The notes beneath the pieces were generated by a model. The model made no database searches. It had not been told where the DNA came from and saw only the letters and a list, made by a program, of their open reading frames with translations. From Apoderus coryli (Eukaryota > Arthropoda > Insecta > Coleoptera > Attelabidae): a stretch of 64,000 nucleotides of DNA. Position numbers and translations under genes: made by a program. How positions within the stretch are numbered: position 1 is the stretch's first letter; each line of letters begins with the position of its first letter. This document shows positions 47,901-57,640 of the stretch, one piece after another. The stretch spans positions 10,150,869 through 10,214,868 of the forward strand of contig OU452209.1 of the NCBI GenBank assembly GCA_911728435.2, read 5' to 3'.

Positions 47901-50900
47901 ACAATGTAATAAAAAATAAGATGAACGGCATTGGGTTCCATGCGAGCCTAATAACTCTTTGTTTGACTCATATTTATCAAATAGACGCCAGTTTGTTGAG
48001 TATGGTGGCTTTAGATCTCCTGAGTTCGTGGTCACTAGCGGTGCTCCGCAGGGATGTAACCTGGCTCCATTGATTTTTGCTATTTACATTAGCGACATTG
48101 TTCACGAGTTCACGAGTCAATGTCTCTTATTCGCGGATGATTTGAAGGTATTTCGGACTATCTCAGAACCTTCCGATTGTCATGCTCTACAGAGCGATCT
48201 ATATGTTTTGGCAGAGTGGGGTGTGGAAAACCATCGACCACTGAATATCAACAAATGCAAATGTTTAACAATGTCTAAATGCCGTAGTCCACATGAATTC
48301 GATTATCGGATATACGATGATTCCTTAGTTAGATGTGTGCTTACCAGGGATCTTGGGATCACAGTGGATTCTGATCTATCGTTCAGTTATCACATAACAG
48401 ATATATGTGGCTGTGCTCTGCGTAACTTGGGATTTATACTGAGAGTTACTTCGGGATTTGAGAACATCGATTGTCTTATCGCCCTTTACTATGCGCTAGT
48501 TAGCAGCAAGCTCGAATATGCCTCAATTGTATGGTCTCCTATATACCAGACCCATTTTCAAAAACTTGAGAAAATACAACGCAAATTCTTAAAGCATCTT
48601 TGTTTTAGAATTGATGGCCCCTTTCCCTCACGATGTATCGAACATAGACAGCTACTCGACAGATTTAATTTCGATTCTCTCGAATTCCGGCGAGTATTCA
48701 GTTATCAATTATTTCTATTTAAACTGATCAATTCTCTAGTTGACTTCTTTCGCAACTAAATTTTAACGCTCCTCAATACCATTCTCGTAACCCCTATTTA
48801 TTTCAACCACCCCGATCTCGCCACAATTATGAAGGGAAAACACTACTTTCAACGGCTTGCACACTGTGTAACGGTTGGTGCTTAAATAGACATGTAAATT
48901 ATTTCGGCGGAAGTGTTTCCTCCTTTAAACGTGAACTGGGAGAGTATTTAAGGTCAGTCCATTTGTAGATGTTTTTCGGTATCACTGCTGGTGATGATGG
49001 TTGTAAACTTTCCCGTATGTGTTAATTTTGATTTAAGTTATAATTAATTTGTACCATTGCCATATATTTTTCATTTTGTATTTTTCTGTTATTTTTGGAT
49101 AACTTATGCATCATATGTTTTGTCTTGTAATTGTGCGTAAGCCTGTTAGACATAATAAAGATTATTATTATTATTATAATCTGAACGAAAAACTCGATAT
49201 CTGAAGAATCAGTGATGGACGGCTAAATCGATCGAAATGCAACAACTAGCCGACAGCAACAACACTAAAGCTTTCTTCCATGCCACTAATACCATTTACG
49301 CCTCTGCACAGAGTCTTAACCCACAGCAAACCAGGGATGGCTCTCGTCTTCTAAGGGATTGCACGTCAATTGGTTCCCCGTGGAATGGACATTTTCAGGA
49401 ACAGGGACACGACTGGCGGTAATGCAACACTCTGCAAGAAGTTGAGATAAAACTATTCGGCAACTTAAAATAACAGCTATCTCCTGAGCTTTTTAAAGAA
49501 GTGGGACCTGTCATATTGGAACATTCTCATATTCTAATGACTAAAATATGGAACACCGAAGCCGTGCCTGCTGAAATGCGAGATGCCTCAATTGTCACTA
49601 TATTTAAGAATAGGTCCGTGTGTGGAAACTATCGTGGTATACCTTTCCTCGCCATCACCGGAAAGGTTCTTGCAAGAATTTTGTCCAATCGTCTTCTCCC
49701 ACTCTCGCAAGGGTGCTTGCCGGAAACATAATGTGGTTTTAGACCCAACAGGGGTACAGCCGACATGATATTTAGTGCCAGGAAAAGTCACAACAAAATC
49801 GTCCTATATACAGGGTGACATAGAAAAAAGTACATTCCATACTGCCACACAATAGAGGACACTAAAATAACAAAAAAAGTTCCCATGAACACGGGTCCGC
49901 AAGGCCTTCGGTTAAAAGATAAGAATTTTAATTTTTTTTTTTTGGGTTTTTTTGAATATCTTTTGCCAGAGACGCAAGAAATGGATAAAATGTGGTATAC
50001 AGGGGTTTTTTATCACGCTAAATTCAAATATGTTTTGTGATTACTGATAGAGGGCGCTACATACAAGGTTCCATCCCTATTGAATCGGTCGTAATTTTTT
50101 TGCTATACACTGTATGTCATTCTGAAAAAAATTGTTATTCCTTCTTTTATACTTAAGAAAGGTATACCTTGTCCAAGTCGCTAGAAGCAATGGTTCCAGC
50201 ACAAATGCATCTAAAAGCCGACAATGCCCGCAAATTATTCAAAAAGCGCCAAAGTAACCTTTGCAAAAACAATGATAAATAAAAATTAAATAATGTGTCA
50301 TAATGACACTTGTCAAACTAATGTAATAATTGTTACAGGTATAAAAAGTTACGACCGATTCAATAGGGATGGAACCCTGTATGTAGCGCCCTCTATCAGT
50401 AATCACAAAACTAAGACCATATTTGAATTTAGCATGATAAAAAACCCCTGTATACCACATTTTATCCATTTCTTGCGTCTCTGGCTAAAGATATTCAAAA
50501 AACTAAAAAATTAAAATTCAACACCCCGTAACTTTTAACCGAAGGCCTTGCGGACCCGTGTTCATGGGAACTTTTAATCTTATTTTAGTGGCCTCTATTG
50601 TGTGGCACTATGCAATGTACTTTTTTCTATGTCACCCTGTATATGGGTTTTATAGACCTTGTCAAGGCGTCAATCTTCGTAGACTGCAAGCTGGGACGAA
50701 GATCGTATCCACATCAGTCATTGAGCTTCAAAACGTGGATGACAATGTTGTCCTAGTGGATACAGAAGAAGATCTTCAATATATACTAAATGTAGTTAAT
50801 AGGGCATACAGGATTATCGGGCTTGAAGTGAATATAAAGAAAACACAGATTCTCTACCAGCCTGCACTAAACACTGTGGCTGTCCCACCACATATTCGAG

Positions 50901-53900
50901 TTAACGGAGACAGACTTCAGAAGATCGAGAGAGTTTCTCTTACCTCGGCAGCATTCTCGCGGCGAACGCAAATATCGATGATGAAATTCAGCATCTTGGG
51001 CAAGCGCATCTTTTGACCGTCTGAGGACGAGAGTCTTCGATAATCATAACATCGACGTTCGAACTAAGTTGCGAGTGTATAATGATTTTGTAGTTCCTAC
51101 CCTTACGTATAGCTGTGAGTATTGGATCACTTATCGGAGGCATTTAAAAACGCTAGAGAAGTACCGTCAACGATGTGAAATTCTTGGAATTATATGGCAG
51201 GACCGACGAATAAACATCAGCTGAAACAACTAGCATTGAAGCGATGATTGTCAGACAGCAGCACCAGCCACGTAATCCACATGCCAGCGCACCTACAAGA
51301 GTTGGAATAATTCATACTTGTTAGCGGGTGAATGCTGATGAAAAATTATTGATTTTCTCAGATTCTATCTATCGAATTGACGTGGCGTTAGGGTGCAATG
51401 GGATCAGTTAGAACTTAGCTTGGTAAGTTGTGGTATTCCTCAGGGGTCGACGTTAGGACCCTTGCTGTTTGTTATATATGGTTGTGAACGACTGGCCGAG
51501 TCATCATCTGAAACCCAATAGATTTATCCTTTTCGCGGACGACAGTAATCTTATAAATAAAGCAGCTGAATTTGTTGTTTGCGTATTTACGTCCAACCTT
51601 TAATGTTTGCTGACTGTTTCATTATCACTTTATTATGAAACTGGTATTACGGCATTCCGAATACAAAAGGAGACAGTGAATGTAGGTAGGCTTCGTGGAG
51701 CATTGTGGAGAGGTTTAGCATCTACTGTCTACAATTAAGCCATAAGGAAATACCTAAATAAAATGCCCTGTATACTGGGAGCCTGCAATGGAGATTGTGC
51801 AAAGTGACTATTATAATGAAGGCGACACGCTATTTTTGGACAAGTACCTATTGTTCCAACAGATATTTCTTGTGTTATACTCTTATAAATAGCAATTATA
51901 GTAATTTACAAGCACATTGAAAAATGATTAAATTTATCGTATGTGGTGTATCAATATGTCTACTATTTTTTCTTTCTAGGTTGAGGTTGTTGATGAATCT
52001 TTGAACAAATTGTGGCAAAAATTCAGTTTGCTAGACATAAATGCAGATACAGAGAAGAATACGAAACGACAAAAAGTTTTGCAAGATGTTAGAAATGTCT
52101 TTAAATCAACGATAATTCAATTTGCTGTTCACCAAAGAAAATTGTAAGTATTTCATACGATATTACCAATTGTTAGTATTAGAAAAATTCTTGGCTACGT
52201 CAATTTTGTTTTTTCCACACCGGTTTGCGCATTACTTGTCAATCCGTGGTTGGTTGTTACTTGATGCCAATTAGGTGAAAGTTGTAGAACCGTATCGGGA
52301 TTTATGTTTGTTAGTTGTTTGAACATTTATATTGACTCTCTGATTTTACGGTGATAAAAGAAGGCTGTATTGATAATCAACATGGAATTTTTGAATAAAA
52401 TCTTGTGACCGATTTCTACAGAATATTCTGAGACTTCTGATCAGGTCATTTCCGAAGTCTGACAGATATTTAATGTTTCTTTATGCGGGTTGAAACTTTT
52501 CTACCGGTTTCTCCAAATACTCTTTACCACATGAGCATGGTACTTTATTACACACCAAATGTTTCGAGGGAGATATGATCCTTTATTGGCACATTTATTG
52601 CAATGCCAAATCGTTGTTGCGTGGTAATTTGTAAAGGAAGTCACGCGAAAGCTGTGAGTGTTCCTGTTTTTCCCCGAAATCTGACGAATTAAGTTTAAAG
52701 TGGATTCATGCAATTCCCGGAAAAATTCTGTACCTATATTGCTTTTAGTGTAGTTTGTAAACAACATTTTGTTGCAGATGATTTTGTGTTGGTGTACTCC
52801 AAAACCGGTGAGATCATTTCAGTTAAATTAGATGTACCTAGGGTCCCTAGTAAATTTCCCAAATACCCCAAATATCAAAAAGTACGGTACATACGAAAAA
52901 TAGAGAAGAAAAACTCATACCCACACGTCTGTTTTGGGGAGAGTGTACGGGAGATGCGGGACAGACAGGTGCAGATTTGTTCGCTGCGTATTTCGAGCCG
53001 GTATATAGGGACAAACGTCTTGTCTTTCCGATTGAGGGTGTTGATAGCAGCTTTGATAATATTTCAGAGTATCGCAATATCTATCTCAAGTGTTTTCGAC
53101 GCTCTCACAAACTTGAGGGAGAGGAAATCAGCAGGTCCTGATGGGATTCCTCCCATATTTCGCAGAAATTGTTGCTTCCTCCTTGCCAGGCCTCTTGAAA
53201 TTATCTTCAACTCTCGAATTCATTGGGACACCTGACAAGTTTCATCACTCCCTATTTTCAAGTGGGGTAGCAGGACGAAGTATCCTATCGTCCTGTGTGC
53301 ATCTTGACAGTTCGGGTTTCGCCACTGACCTAAATCTCCTTGAGTTTATTATTTGTCCCTGGCTTTGGAGGATGGATATCAAGTTCATGCGGTGTACACC
53401 GATTTCTACAAGACCTTCGATAGTGTGATTGATCGGATTCTCATTGGTAAGCTCAGGGTCGCTGGGGTATCTGCGCTTTGCCGACGATCTGAAGTGCTTA
53501 TAGGCGTGTTGGGTCTCATCTAACTGTTATCTTATTCTCCGTTTTGTACATTGTTGCGAGACGAATGGGTTAGATTTGAATGTATCCAAAGTGTTTCTAC
53601 ATTAATTTTTTCCGTAGCGGGGTACCTCTTTGGCACGAGTATTTCATCGGTCGGGCGCCCTTGGAGTCAAGGATCTCGGAGTTTCGTCATTAATTTATGT
53701 TGAACATATCAAGTGTTCAGAGTCAAAATCCGCCAATATGCTGGGATTCATCAGGCATTGCTCGGTGGACTTTCGGAGTATTAGCACTATAAGAACGCAA
53801 TACACAGCGCTCGTGAGGCCACACACACAGTTTTAAAATGCCGAATCGTTGTTGTGTGGTAAATTGTAACATGAAAAGTGTGTGTTTTTCTCTCCCCGAA

Positions 53901-56149
53901 ATTTGATAATTCACCATAGAAATTTTGTACCTAGTGCTTCTGTGTAGCGTGTAAACAACATTTTGTTGCAGATGTACATAGAAAAAGTATTCAATACAGT
54001 CCATCTTTACTTTAAAGCAAATAATGTAAATCTTAGAATTCCAAAACAGACCGAGTGCGAGTTGAATTGAATAATCACTATTACATAAATCCTTACAAAA
54101 TTCATCGTTTTTCGATAAGGATTTCATGATGTTTTCGGAGTTTGAAATCCAACCAACTAGGTCAAAACCACCCAATTTTTGAATTCTTTTAACTTCAATT
54201 ATTCTTCTTAAAGCACCTTCTTCATCGTCTGTACAGTCGAGGTAATCGTCAACATAATGCTTCTTAGTAATAGCATTTATAATTTGAGGATCTTCTGTAT
54301 GATCATAGGCATTCAAATTTTTAATGTACTGGGCGCAAGTTGGCGAACATGAAGCTCCAATTATCATTGACCGCAAATCATATGTTTCGTAGTTATCCTT
54401 GATATTATTACGCCAAAGAAATCTTCTATCTTCTTTTTGAATTCCGACACGAAGAAACATATCTCTGATATCTGCACAAAATGCTATTTTTCTCTGTGGA
54501 AACTTCATTAAAACTTCCACCAAGAGCTGTAAATCTGGTCCTGCTAATAAGTTATCATTAAAGCTGGTACCATTTGACTTGGATGCGGCATCACAAACTA
54601 GCCTTCAATTTTTGTTTCTTTCTTTAACAATTTTCGTGCATATCCTTGACTGAATTTTGTCACTGTATTTTTCTCGTAAACGACAGTCTTTCAGTACTCT
54701 TCTTGCAATGCAATTGAATCTTCTAATGGCCGTTGTTTTACTTTCTGGTAGATGAATGTTGTCTGCTTTCCAAAGAAGTCCAATTTCATATTTCTGTCCA
54801 GCATACTTCGCGGTTCTTTTCATAATTTCAGTAGCTCGAATTTCGTCAGCTGTTTTAATTTTTTTCAGGTAATATTCCAAAAGCATCACATGAGAATGCC
54901 TGCTTAACTGATTGATGAAGTTCGTCGTCTGCTTTGTGGACGTCGCATATGAGAAATGAATAGAATGGTTTCGTATATGCTTTAGTATCCTGGTTTCCAT
55001 GCATAATGTAACCTAAATTTGTTTTTGTTGCAATAGCTGAATTTTCAGGCCACTGTATAACTTCATCACAAAAATTTTACTTTGAAGCCACAAGCCAAAA
55101 AAATATAACTTTCGTAAAGCAAATTTTAATCAATATGATCAGTTACTTTTAACTAATTGGGATTTTTTGGTTGACATTGTGGATGTTGATGTTGCTGTGT
55201 CTCGTTTTAACCAAGTTTTGGTAACTATATTTGATCTGTGTGTAGCTTCTTCACAAATCGCAACTGATTTTTCAAATTTTCGATCTTCTCCATAAAGCTT
55301 CACTTTAACCATTCTTAGCAACACATTTTTGGAACCATTGCCTGTAGTTAGCACATTTTCTGAAGACGTACTAGGAATTTCCCCATTGTTCTGTTCTCTT
55401 CTGGCTTCATATGTTTTGTTTTCAGTGTGGAGTAACTTATTATGCATACGACGACAACCATCTACATTACAGGAACGTTTTAATCTACAATTTTCAGTTC
55501 TGTGTTTGCTTCTGAGGCAGGAGAAACATAACCTCTTTTTACTAACAATTTTTGTAATTTTACTATTTCCTATTTAGAAAACAAGGCAACACAATTACTG
55601 CACTGGATAATATCACGACTGTCATTGGATTATAAGACCAAGTTTTTGTAAAAAGGTTTCTCGCATCGAATTAACTAAATTCTATTTTTTCTATACTGTA
55701 AATGTTTTAATAACTTTCATATAATAATATAACCTTCCAGTAGACCTTATTGTCCAGACTTATCTTCCCATAATCAAATCTGCAATAAAAGGAACAATAA
55801 CGGCGAAAAAACTAAACTATTAATTCACCATAAAATTTTTTACAGGAACTCTCGTTATTTTATAATCGTATCTCGTGCTGATATCAGTTTCGATGTCGGA
55901 ACATTTGAAACCGTTGTAATTTGGTCCTTCGTGTTAAATTAAATGATTATTTAGAATACTTTTTATTTCAGAAAAGATAAAAACAGCGATGATCAGGATA
56001 AAAAGCAATTCATCGTTACACCAGTACGCAGAAGCACTAGACTATCAAGATCACGATACACTTCCACACCGGGATTACAAATGTTTTCATCCATGAAAGA
56101 TATTGGAAATGACGACGTTGATTTTAGAAACAATGAGGCTTTAGTGTAA
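32406..56149 (+). CDS. CKAP2/CKAP2L-like mitotic spindle protein, seven exons, 532 aa
   Basis: Seven exons (32406-32916, 33137-33332, 34138-34399, 36664-36780, 46484-46654, 51980-52143, 55972-56149) have consensus splice sites and consistent phases, giving 1599 nt. The N-half is basic, low-complexity and Lys/Asn-rich. Exon 3 contains ENKENQE, a KEN-box degron of APC/C substrates. Exons 4-6 form an alpha-helical region: SLYLSNLQQNQAKLSQRI, TPAYWECRAAIEQSVGNI and AVECYKTAIIQGAEV match the CKAP2 C-terminal domain pattern (W-x-C.., ECY-x-x-AI-x-x-GA). The tail has VTPVRRSTRLSRSR, the TPVRRS motif of CKAP2/HURP-type proteins. Vertebrate relatives bind spindle microtubules and are degraded after mitosis; that role here is inferred. 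A 9.7-kb intron between exons 4 and 5 carries a BEL/Pao element. The assignment rests on motifs; the gene model is firmer than the name. Confidence 0.7.
33137..33332 (+). CDS. CKAP2-like gene exon 2
   Basis: Acceptor TTTGCAG, donor GTATTT. Encodes GQLFDPSVAYSKHDVSRSV, EELNRTNMFSPIREDR and FRTPSTYGKGRF; SPI and TPS are possible proline-directed (CDK-type) phosphosites. Phase 1 in, phase 2 out. Confidence 0.8.
34138..34399 (+). CDS. CKAP2-like gene exon 3 (KEN box)
   Basis: Acceptor TTTTTAG, donor GTAATA. Encodes RLNFWLQKRGKSLSNFHHLR then EENKENQEIADRGSYEELR and LTVLEIEKLAKDALNDLQQL. The KEN in an Asn/Glu-rich context is a plausible APC/C degron. Ends phase 0. Confidence 0.85.
34410..36200. 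other. Intron 3 of the CKAP2-like gene, nothing recognised
   Basis: About 1.8 kb AT-rich. No exon with matching phase and no transposon ends were identified, apart from scattered TAGGTACC-type words common in this genome. Confidence 0.5.
36213..36320. mobile_element. 108-bp inverted-repeat mini-element
   Basis: TGTTGGAAATTTG..TTCAC at 36213 is inverted at the right end. Non-coding; target duplication not obvious. Confidence 0.6.
36664..36780 (+). CDS. CKAP2-like gene exon 4
   Basis: Acceptor CCTTCAG, donor GTAAAT. 117 nt, phase 0-0, encode ECCRLPSLMSLYLSNLQQNQ then AKLSQRIGENNALYILQDL. Found by splice sites and phase; helical, leading into the conserved domain. Confidence 0.75.
36956..37568. 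mobile_element. Nested CAGGGTGA inverted-end elements
   Basis: TA-CAGGGTGA words at 36956 and 37064 face TCACCCTG-TA words at 37256 and 37568, i.e. two nested pairs. The ends resemble Tc1/mariner-type termini with TA targets. No transposase inside. Confidence 0.5.
37756..38016. mobile_element. 261-bp MITE, ~55-bp TIRs
   Basis: ACAGTTTTAACAATGTGGAA at 37756, inverted at 38016; the arms match almost perfectly for over 50 bp (AAAAAACAATTTAATAA). The short interior has open frames on both strands with no domain. Confidence 0.85.
38075..38413 (-). mobile_element. Tc1-type deletion derivative, copy 1 (339 bp)
   Basis: Ends CAGTGACTGCAAAAAG and rc-CAGTGACTGGAAAAAG with flanking TA (38073-38074; 38414-38415). 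The minus strand retains a Tc1-like transposase scrap (FWQRVI, NVEFKQE, then a broken PTVKHGG-like block) full of stops. Sequence flanking it (38415-38580) is shared with 57640-57783. Confidence 0.75.
38863..39062 (+). repeat. 5' LTR of BEL/Pao element
   Basis: 200 bp, TG..CA ends, contains AATAAAAAA, which could serve in polyadenylation. Confidence 0.95.
39117..39272 (+). pseudogene. BEL/Pao gag N-terminus, cut by Merlin
   Basis: ATG at 39117 (second ATG 39126) opens a 52-codon segment including SIAAVEDLLGFPGPSKS. It reaches the Merlin target duplication exactly on a codon boundary, and the frame on the far side (41207 onward) is the same. The Merlin insertion alone interrupts an otherwise continuous gag. 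Confidence 0.8.
39273..41198 (-). mobile_element. Merlin-type DNA transposon nested in BEL/Pao gag
   Basis: 1926 bp with 62-bp perfect TIRs beginning GGTAATCATGCAGTATAG, flanked by an 8-bp duplication GTAGTAAG (39265-39272; 41199-41206). The ends (GG), duplication size (8-9 bp) and an IS1016/ISXO2-like transposase are the features of the Merlin superfamily. The TIR includes the self-complementary GCGCAGCTGCGC. Perfect TIRs and duplication suggest a young insertion, but the transposase is damaged. Confidence 0.9.
40200..40905 (-). pseudogene. Merlin transposase (ISXO2/IS1016-like), frameshifted and C-terminally incomplete
   Basis: Exon 1 (40905-40726, 60 codons) ends LMCDLCE. A 54-nt GT/AG intron follows, and exon 2 begins at 40671 with IPMKLWSNTQRSDG then ACPNCRKRVSLRKNSFFD, giving two C-x2-C pairs of an N-terminal zinc ribbon. 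After PLQ the frame shifts by one base in an A-run (near 40543), and the protein continues KILLILYGWSLDYPQIT, KVVEIDESKFFHRKYHRGH (first catalytic Asp) and WVFGGIERGTGKCFLV to IIEQ. A further block near 40040 encodes MPGTIIMSDGWRAYSNL with the second Asp. The region that should supply the third acidic residue is absent. The copy could move only in trans. Confidence 0.85.
41207..44428 (+). pseudogene. BEL/Pao gag-protease-RT
   Basis: The long frame (ATG 41216; in frame with 39117) begins with a Lys/Gln coiled-coil. It continues with a gag domain (LPYFSGNVREWPSFFSQY, about residue 123), a zinc knuckle CFLCNEQHNFENC (327-339) and a second, disrupted knuckle. The retropepsin motif ALFDEGSTVSLFDEA is near 454. 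The RT runs from KLRFVMDAASKTDGRSL (740), CADIREMFHMV (786) and GAISSPFSAQYIKN to YMDDYLDSVED (about 865). All three RT aspartates (ADI, MDD) are present. The frame drifts by one base near 44355, at the start of RNase H. Local frame drift around 42300-42400 (HHRLLH out of frame) damages the second knuckle. Confidence 0.85.
44350..45239 (+). pseudogene. BEL/Pao RNase H and connection
   Basis: In the shifted frame, CDASAQAFSAVAYFRF is the RNase H start. After another one-base slip the 44436 frame gives MSKNQVSPMKKLTIPRLELQ, IIFWTDSSTVLQWL and WVPSKLNPADDATRD. It ends YHEKYKHGGMQV, the His part of the integrase zinc finger, where a further small deletion shifts the frame. Confidence 0.85.
45240..46215 (+). 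pseudogene. BEL/Pao integrase, catalytic residues lost
   Basis: Continues CNFCKIRRSKPRIPEMGNLP (Cys part of the zinc finger), then YGVLFTCLSVRAVHIEIADS, ALLAIRRFIGRRGQP, GGPHMGGAWERMVKSIKQTL and INSRPLTYVS, to the C-terminal DUF5641-like part (NQLPRNNWPLGKI). Where active relatives have a first Asp in a D-Y-F-G-P context this copy has LFWSYPSI, and the second (D-N-G-T-N) is HNGTN. Only the Glu in GAWERM remains, so the integrase should be inactive. Confidence 0.9.
46227..46426 (+). repeat. 3' LTR of BEL/Pao element
   Basis: Copy of the 5' LTR, one substitution in 200 bp, preceded by the polypurine tract. Confidence 0.95.
46484..46654 (+). CDS. CKAP2-like gene exon 5
   Basis: Acceptor GTTGCAG, donor GTAAGT, 171 nt, phase 0-0. 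Encodes GYPKPQCDSWLDLIKNKC and TPAYWECRAAIEQSVGNI, ending AVECYKTAIIQGAE, the most diagnostic part of the CKAP2 C-terminal domain. Confidence 0.85.
47027..47863. mobile_element. Foldback/TIR element copy 1 (837 bp), CAGGGTGACA ends
   Basis: About 300-bp inverted arms (CAGGGTGACAGAAAAAAGTA..) flanked by TATA on both sides. The same family, in opposite orientation, is at 49811-50639. Non-coding. The right end abuts LINE coding sequence at GTATACGGATTTTTTTAAGG. Confidence 0.85.
47864..49180 (+). pseudogene. LINE RT fragment (jockey/CR1-like) with 3' end
   Basis: Begins YTDFFKAFDKLNHNVI, shifts frame near 47955, then continues FDSYLSNRRQFVEYGG, GAPQGCNLAPLIFAIYISD, CLLFADDLKVF (FADD catalytic box), DLGITVDSDLSF and YYALVSSKLEYASIVW to VDFFRN at 48759, followed by a 3' UTR with AATAAAGA and a (TTA)n tail near 49160-49180. 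5' truncated or cut by the foldback element. Confidence 0.8.
49190..51310 (+). pseudogene. RTE-like LINE, decayed, split by foldback element
   Basis: Fragments in order: MQQLADSNNTKAFFHATNT, then IWNTEAVPAEMRDASIVTIF and CGNYRGIPFLAITGKVLARI with FRPNRG in a shifted frame. The 829-bp foldback element follows, then YMGFIDLVKA, DDNVVLVDTEEDLQYILNVV, GLEVNIKKTQILYQPA, PPHIRVNGDRLQKIERV and PTLTYSCEYWITYRRHLKTL. These are the RT and post-RT blocks of an RTE-type LINE. Multiple stops. Confidence 0.75.
49811..50639. mobile_element. Foldback/TIR element copy 2 (829 bp)
   Basis: Same family as 47027-47863, inverted. Flanked by TATA (49807-49810; 50640-50643). Removing it and one TATA restores the LINE reading VLYMGFIDL, so the target site is certain. 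Confidence 0.9.
51331..51570 (+). pseudogene. Short LINE RT fragment
   Basis: Encodes SCGIPQGSTLGPLLFVIYG and, after a slip, NDWPSHHLKPNRFILFADDS, the PQGS and FADD boxes of a non-LTR RT. Both ends are missing. Confidence 0.75.
51980..52143 (+). CDS. CKAP2-like gene exon 6
   Basis: Acceptor TTTCTAG, donor GTAAGT, 164 nt. Encodes VEVVDESLNKLWQKFSLLDI and KRQKVLQDVRNVFKSTIIQF, an amphipathic helical region, ending phase 2. Confidence 0.8.
52603..52800 (+). pseudogene. THAP-like fragment
   Basis: MPNRCCVVICKGSHAKAVSV, FPRNLTN, stops, then SVVCKQHFVADDFV (the C-x2-HF of THAP). A second, shorter copy lies at 53837-53985 on the other side of the LINE fragment, so the LINE probably landed in a duplicated THAP repeat. 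Confidence 0.6.
53070..53835 (+). pseudogene. LINE fragment (jockey-like), heavily frameshifted
   Basis: Pieces: ALTNLRERKSAGPDGIPP, ARPLEIIFNSRI, IFKWGSRTKYPIVLC, VYTDFYKTFDSVIDRILIGK, GVKDLGVSSLIYVEHIK and MLGFIRHCSVDF..YTALVRP. They follow RT order but lack the FADD region, so there is an internal deletion as well as frameshifts. Confidence 0.75.
53837..53985 (+). pseudogene. THAP-like fragment, second copy
   Basis: MPNRCCVVNCN, then a shortened middle with stops and VACKQHFVADV-like sequence. It joins directly to the second BEL/Pao fragment. Confidence 0.55.
53986..55577 (-). pseudogene. Second BEL/Pao fragment (gag knuckle to RT)
   Basis: From right to left: a zinc-knuckle region (CFSCLRSKHRTENC, LLHTENK), a stretch where protease should be (VLLRMVKVKLYGE), a pre-RT block (YEIGLLWKADNIHLPESKTT), then FCADIRDMFLRVGIQ, GASCSPTCAQYIKNLNAY and KKHYVDDYLDCTDDE, the RT catalytic box. 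It stops after LALGLFWNSK at about 53990. No LTRs are seen. Diverged from the 38.9-46.4 kb element. In intron 6 of the CKAP2-like gene, antisense. Confidence 0.8.
55972..56149 (+). CDS. CKAP2-like gene terminal exon
   Basis: Acceptor TATTTCAG, phase 2 in. Encodes KDKNSDDQDKKQFI, VTPVRRSTRLSRSRYTSTPG and MFSSMKDIGNDDVDFRN, then TAA at 56147. The TPVRRSTRLSR block is a conserved basic motif, probably also a CDK-type site. Confidence 0.85.
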
Positions 56150-56399
56150 AGTTTCAATCTTTACGTACAAATTATATTTTTTTAATTAGTTTAATTTTTA
56201 CGTTAATATTGTTTCGTTGAGTTTTAATTATTAAATATTGTTGTATCATCTTTTTTTTTTTTGTTTAACCTTTCTTTAATGTTTACCAAATTTTTAATAT
56301 GTTCTAAACTATGATAAATATATGCCAAATAAGATTATGATATTATAATAATATACTTGCTTTTATAGTTAAATTGTGGTTTATTTTCCAACCTTTTCA

Positions 56400-57640
56400 A
56401 AGTCGCGTTCAAAATTGCCTGAAGAAACCTACCTAGATAGATGGTGATTCTGATTCTCAAGGTTTGACTGCGGTTGGCTTTTTATGGCTGTACAAAAACT
56501 AAGGAGGCTCTCTTTTTCGGTCAACTAAGTATTAAATAGGTAGGTATAGTGGGTGTTATTTCATGGGGAAATTTTAAACCGATATTATTGAAATCAAAAT
56601 TATTTTAGATTACTTTTAGTTTAGTAAATATGTTTTTTTTTTCAAGTGTTGACCCCTTTTTTATACCCCTAAATTTCGTCCTATGAGTCCCAAAATCTAA
56701 TCAGTTCCTCGCCGTATCCAATAGTATTTTTGTACAAAATTTGGTGAAATTTCGTTAAGTCGTTTTTAGTAGATTTTTAAAAAAAAATCTAACTATTCAG
56801 GAGATCGACACAACCGAAATTTTGAAAAATTTGTATGCAGTCCTTCATTATATGACCCCTGGATCCTAAAAATGACCTCAGTTCAAAAGTTTATATATAT
56901 ATATGGGATATAGAAAACTTTGCGTCACGGTCTAGGCCGCATTTTTTGACCAATCGAAACAAAATTTGGTTAAAAAATCGGCTAGGTCATGGAATCGCGT
57001 GAGTTCGTTGGCGATTGAAATCGGCGAGCTAATTTCGAAATGGCGGCCTGTCAAAGCTTTAAAAAAATAATATTTTTTTCATTGTTAATAGAAAATACCA
57101 ATGTTACATATCAAATGATAGAGCACTTAAATCTCTACAATGTTTATTTGGAGAGTTTTTTCATCGCTGGCATATTTAAGTAAATGTAAGTCAATATAAA
57201 GTAACAAAAAATAAAAAAAATATCATCACCCGCTACACCTGTAATTATTTTGACAAATAAACACCTGTGACATAACAATAAGACCGTACTTACGTATGTG
57301 TTATAATATAATGGGTATTTCAGTTAAAATAACTGTCAATATGACACTTTGGTTATATTTGGCGACTGTCAGAATATTCCATTATTTGTTTATTAATAGT
57401 GGGTGTCAGTGGTAGACTAAGTATAAATAAAAAATACATAAATCAAAAATCTACTTTTCCGACTGGCTGCCATCGGGATTTTTTAGTTATCATGTATACA
57501 GATTGACACAGACCCACAGAATGACAGACATTTACATCTGAAATAATCCAAAACATGTACCTATTTTAGGTGAAAATAACATTTTTTTTATAGTTTATCC
57601 AAACTTAATATAAAATATATAAATTTAACGATTTTACCGG
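56400..57640. other. Downstream repeat-rich region
   Basis: No gene. 56660-56770 (CCCAAAATCTAATCAGTTCC, AATAGTATTTTTGTAC) resembles 9400-9470 in the 7815-9675 element; this is a fragment of the same repeat family. AATAAAATAC-type poly(A) signals are not clear after the CKAP2-like stop. Confidence 0.5.
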
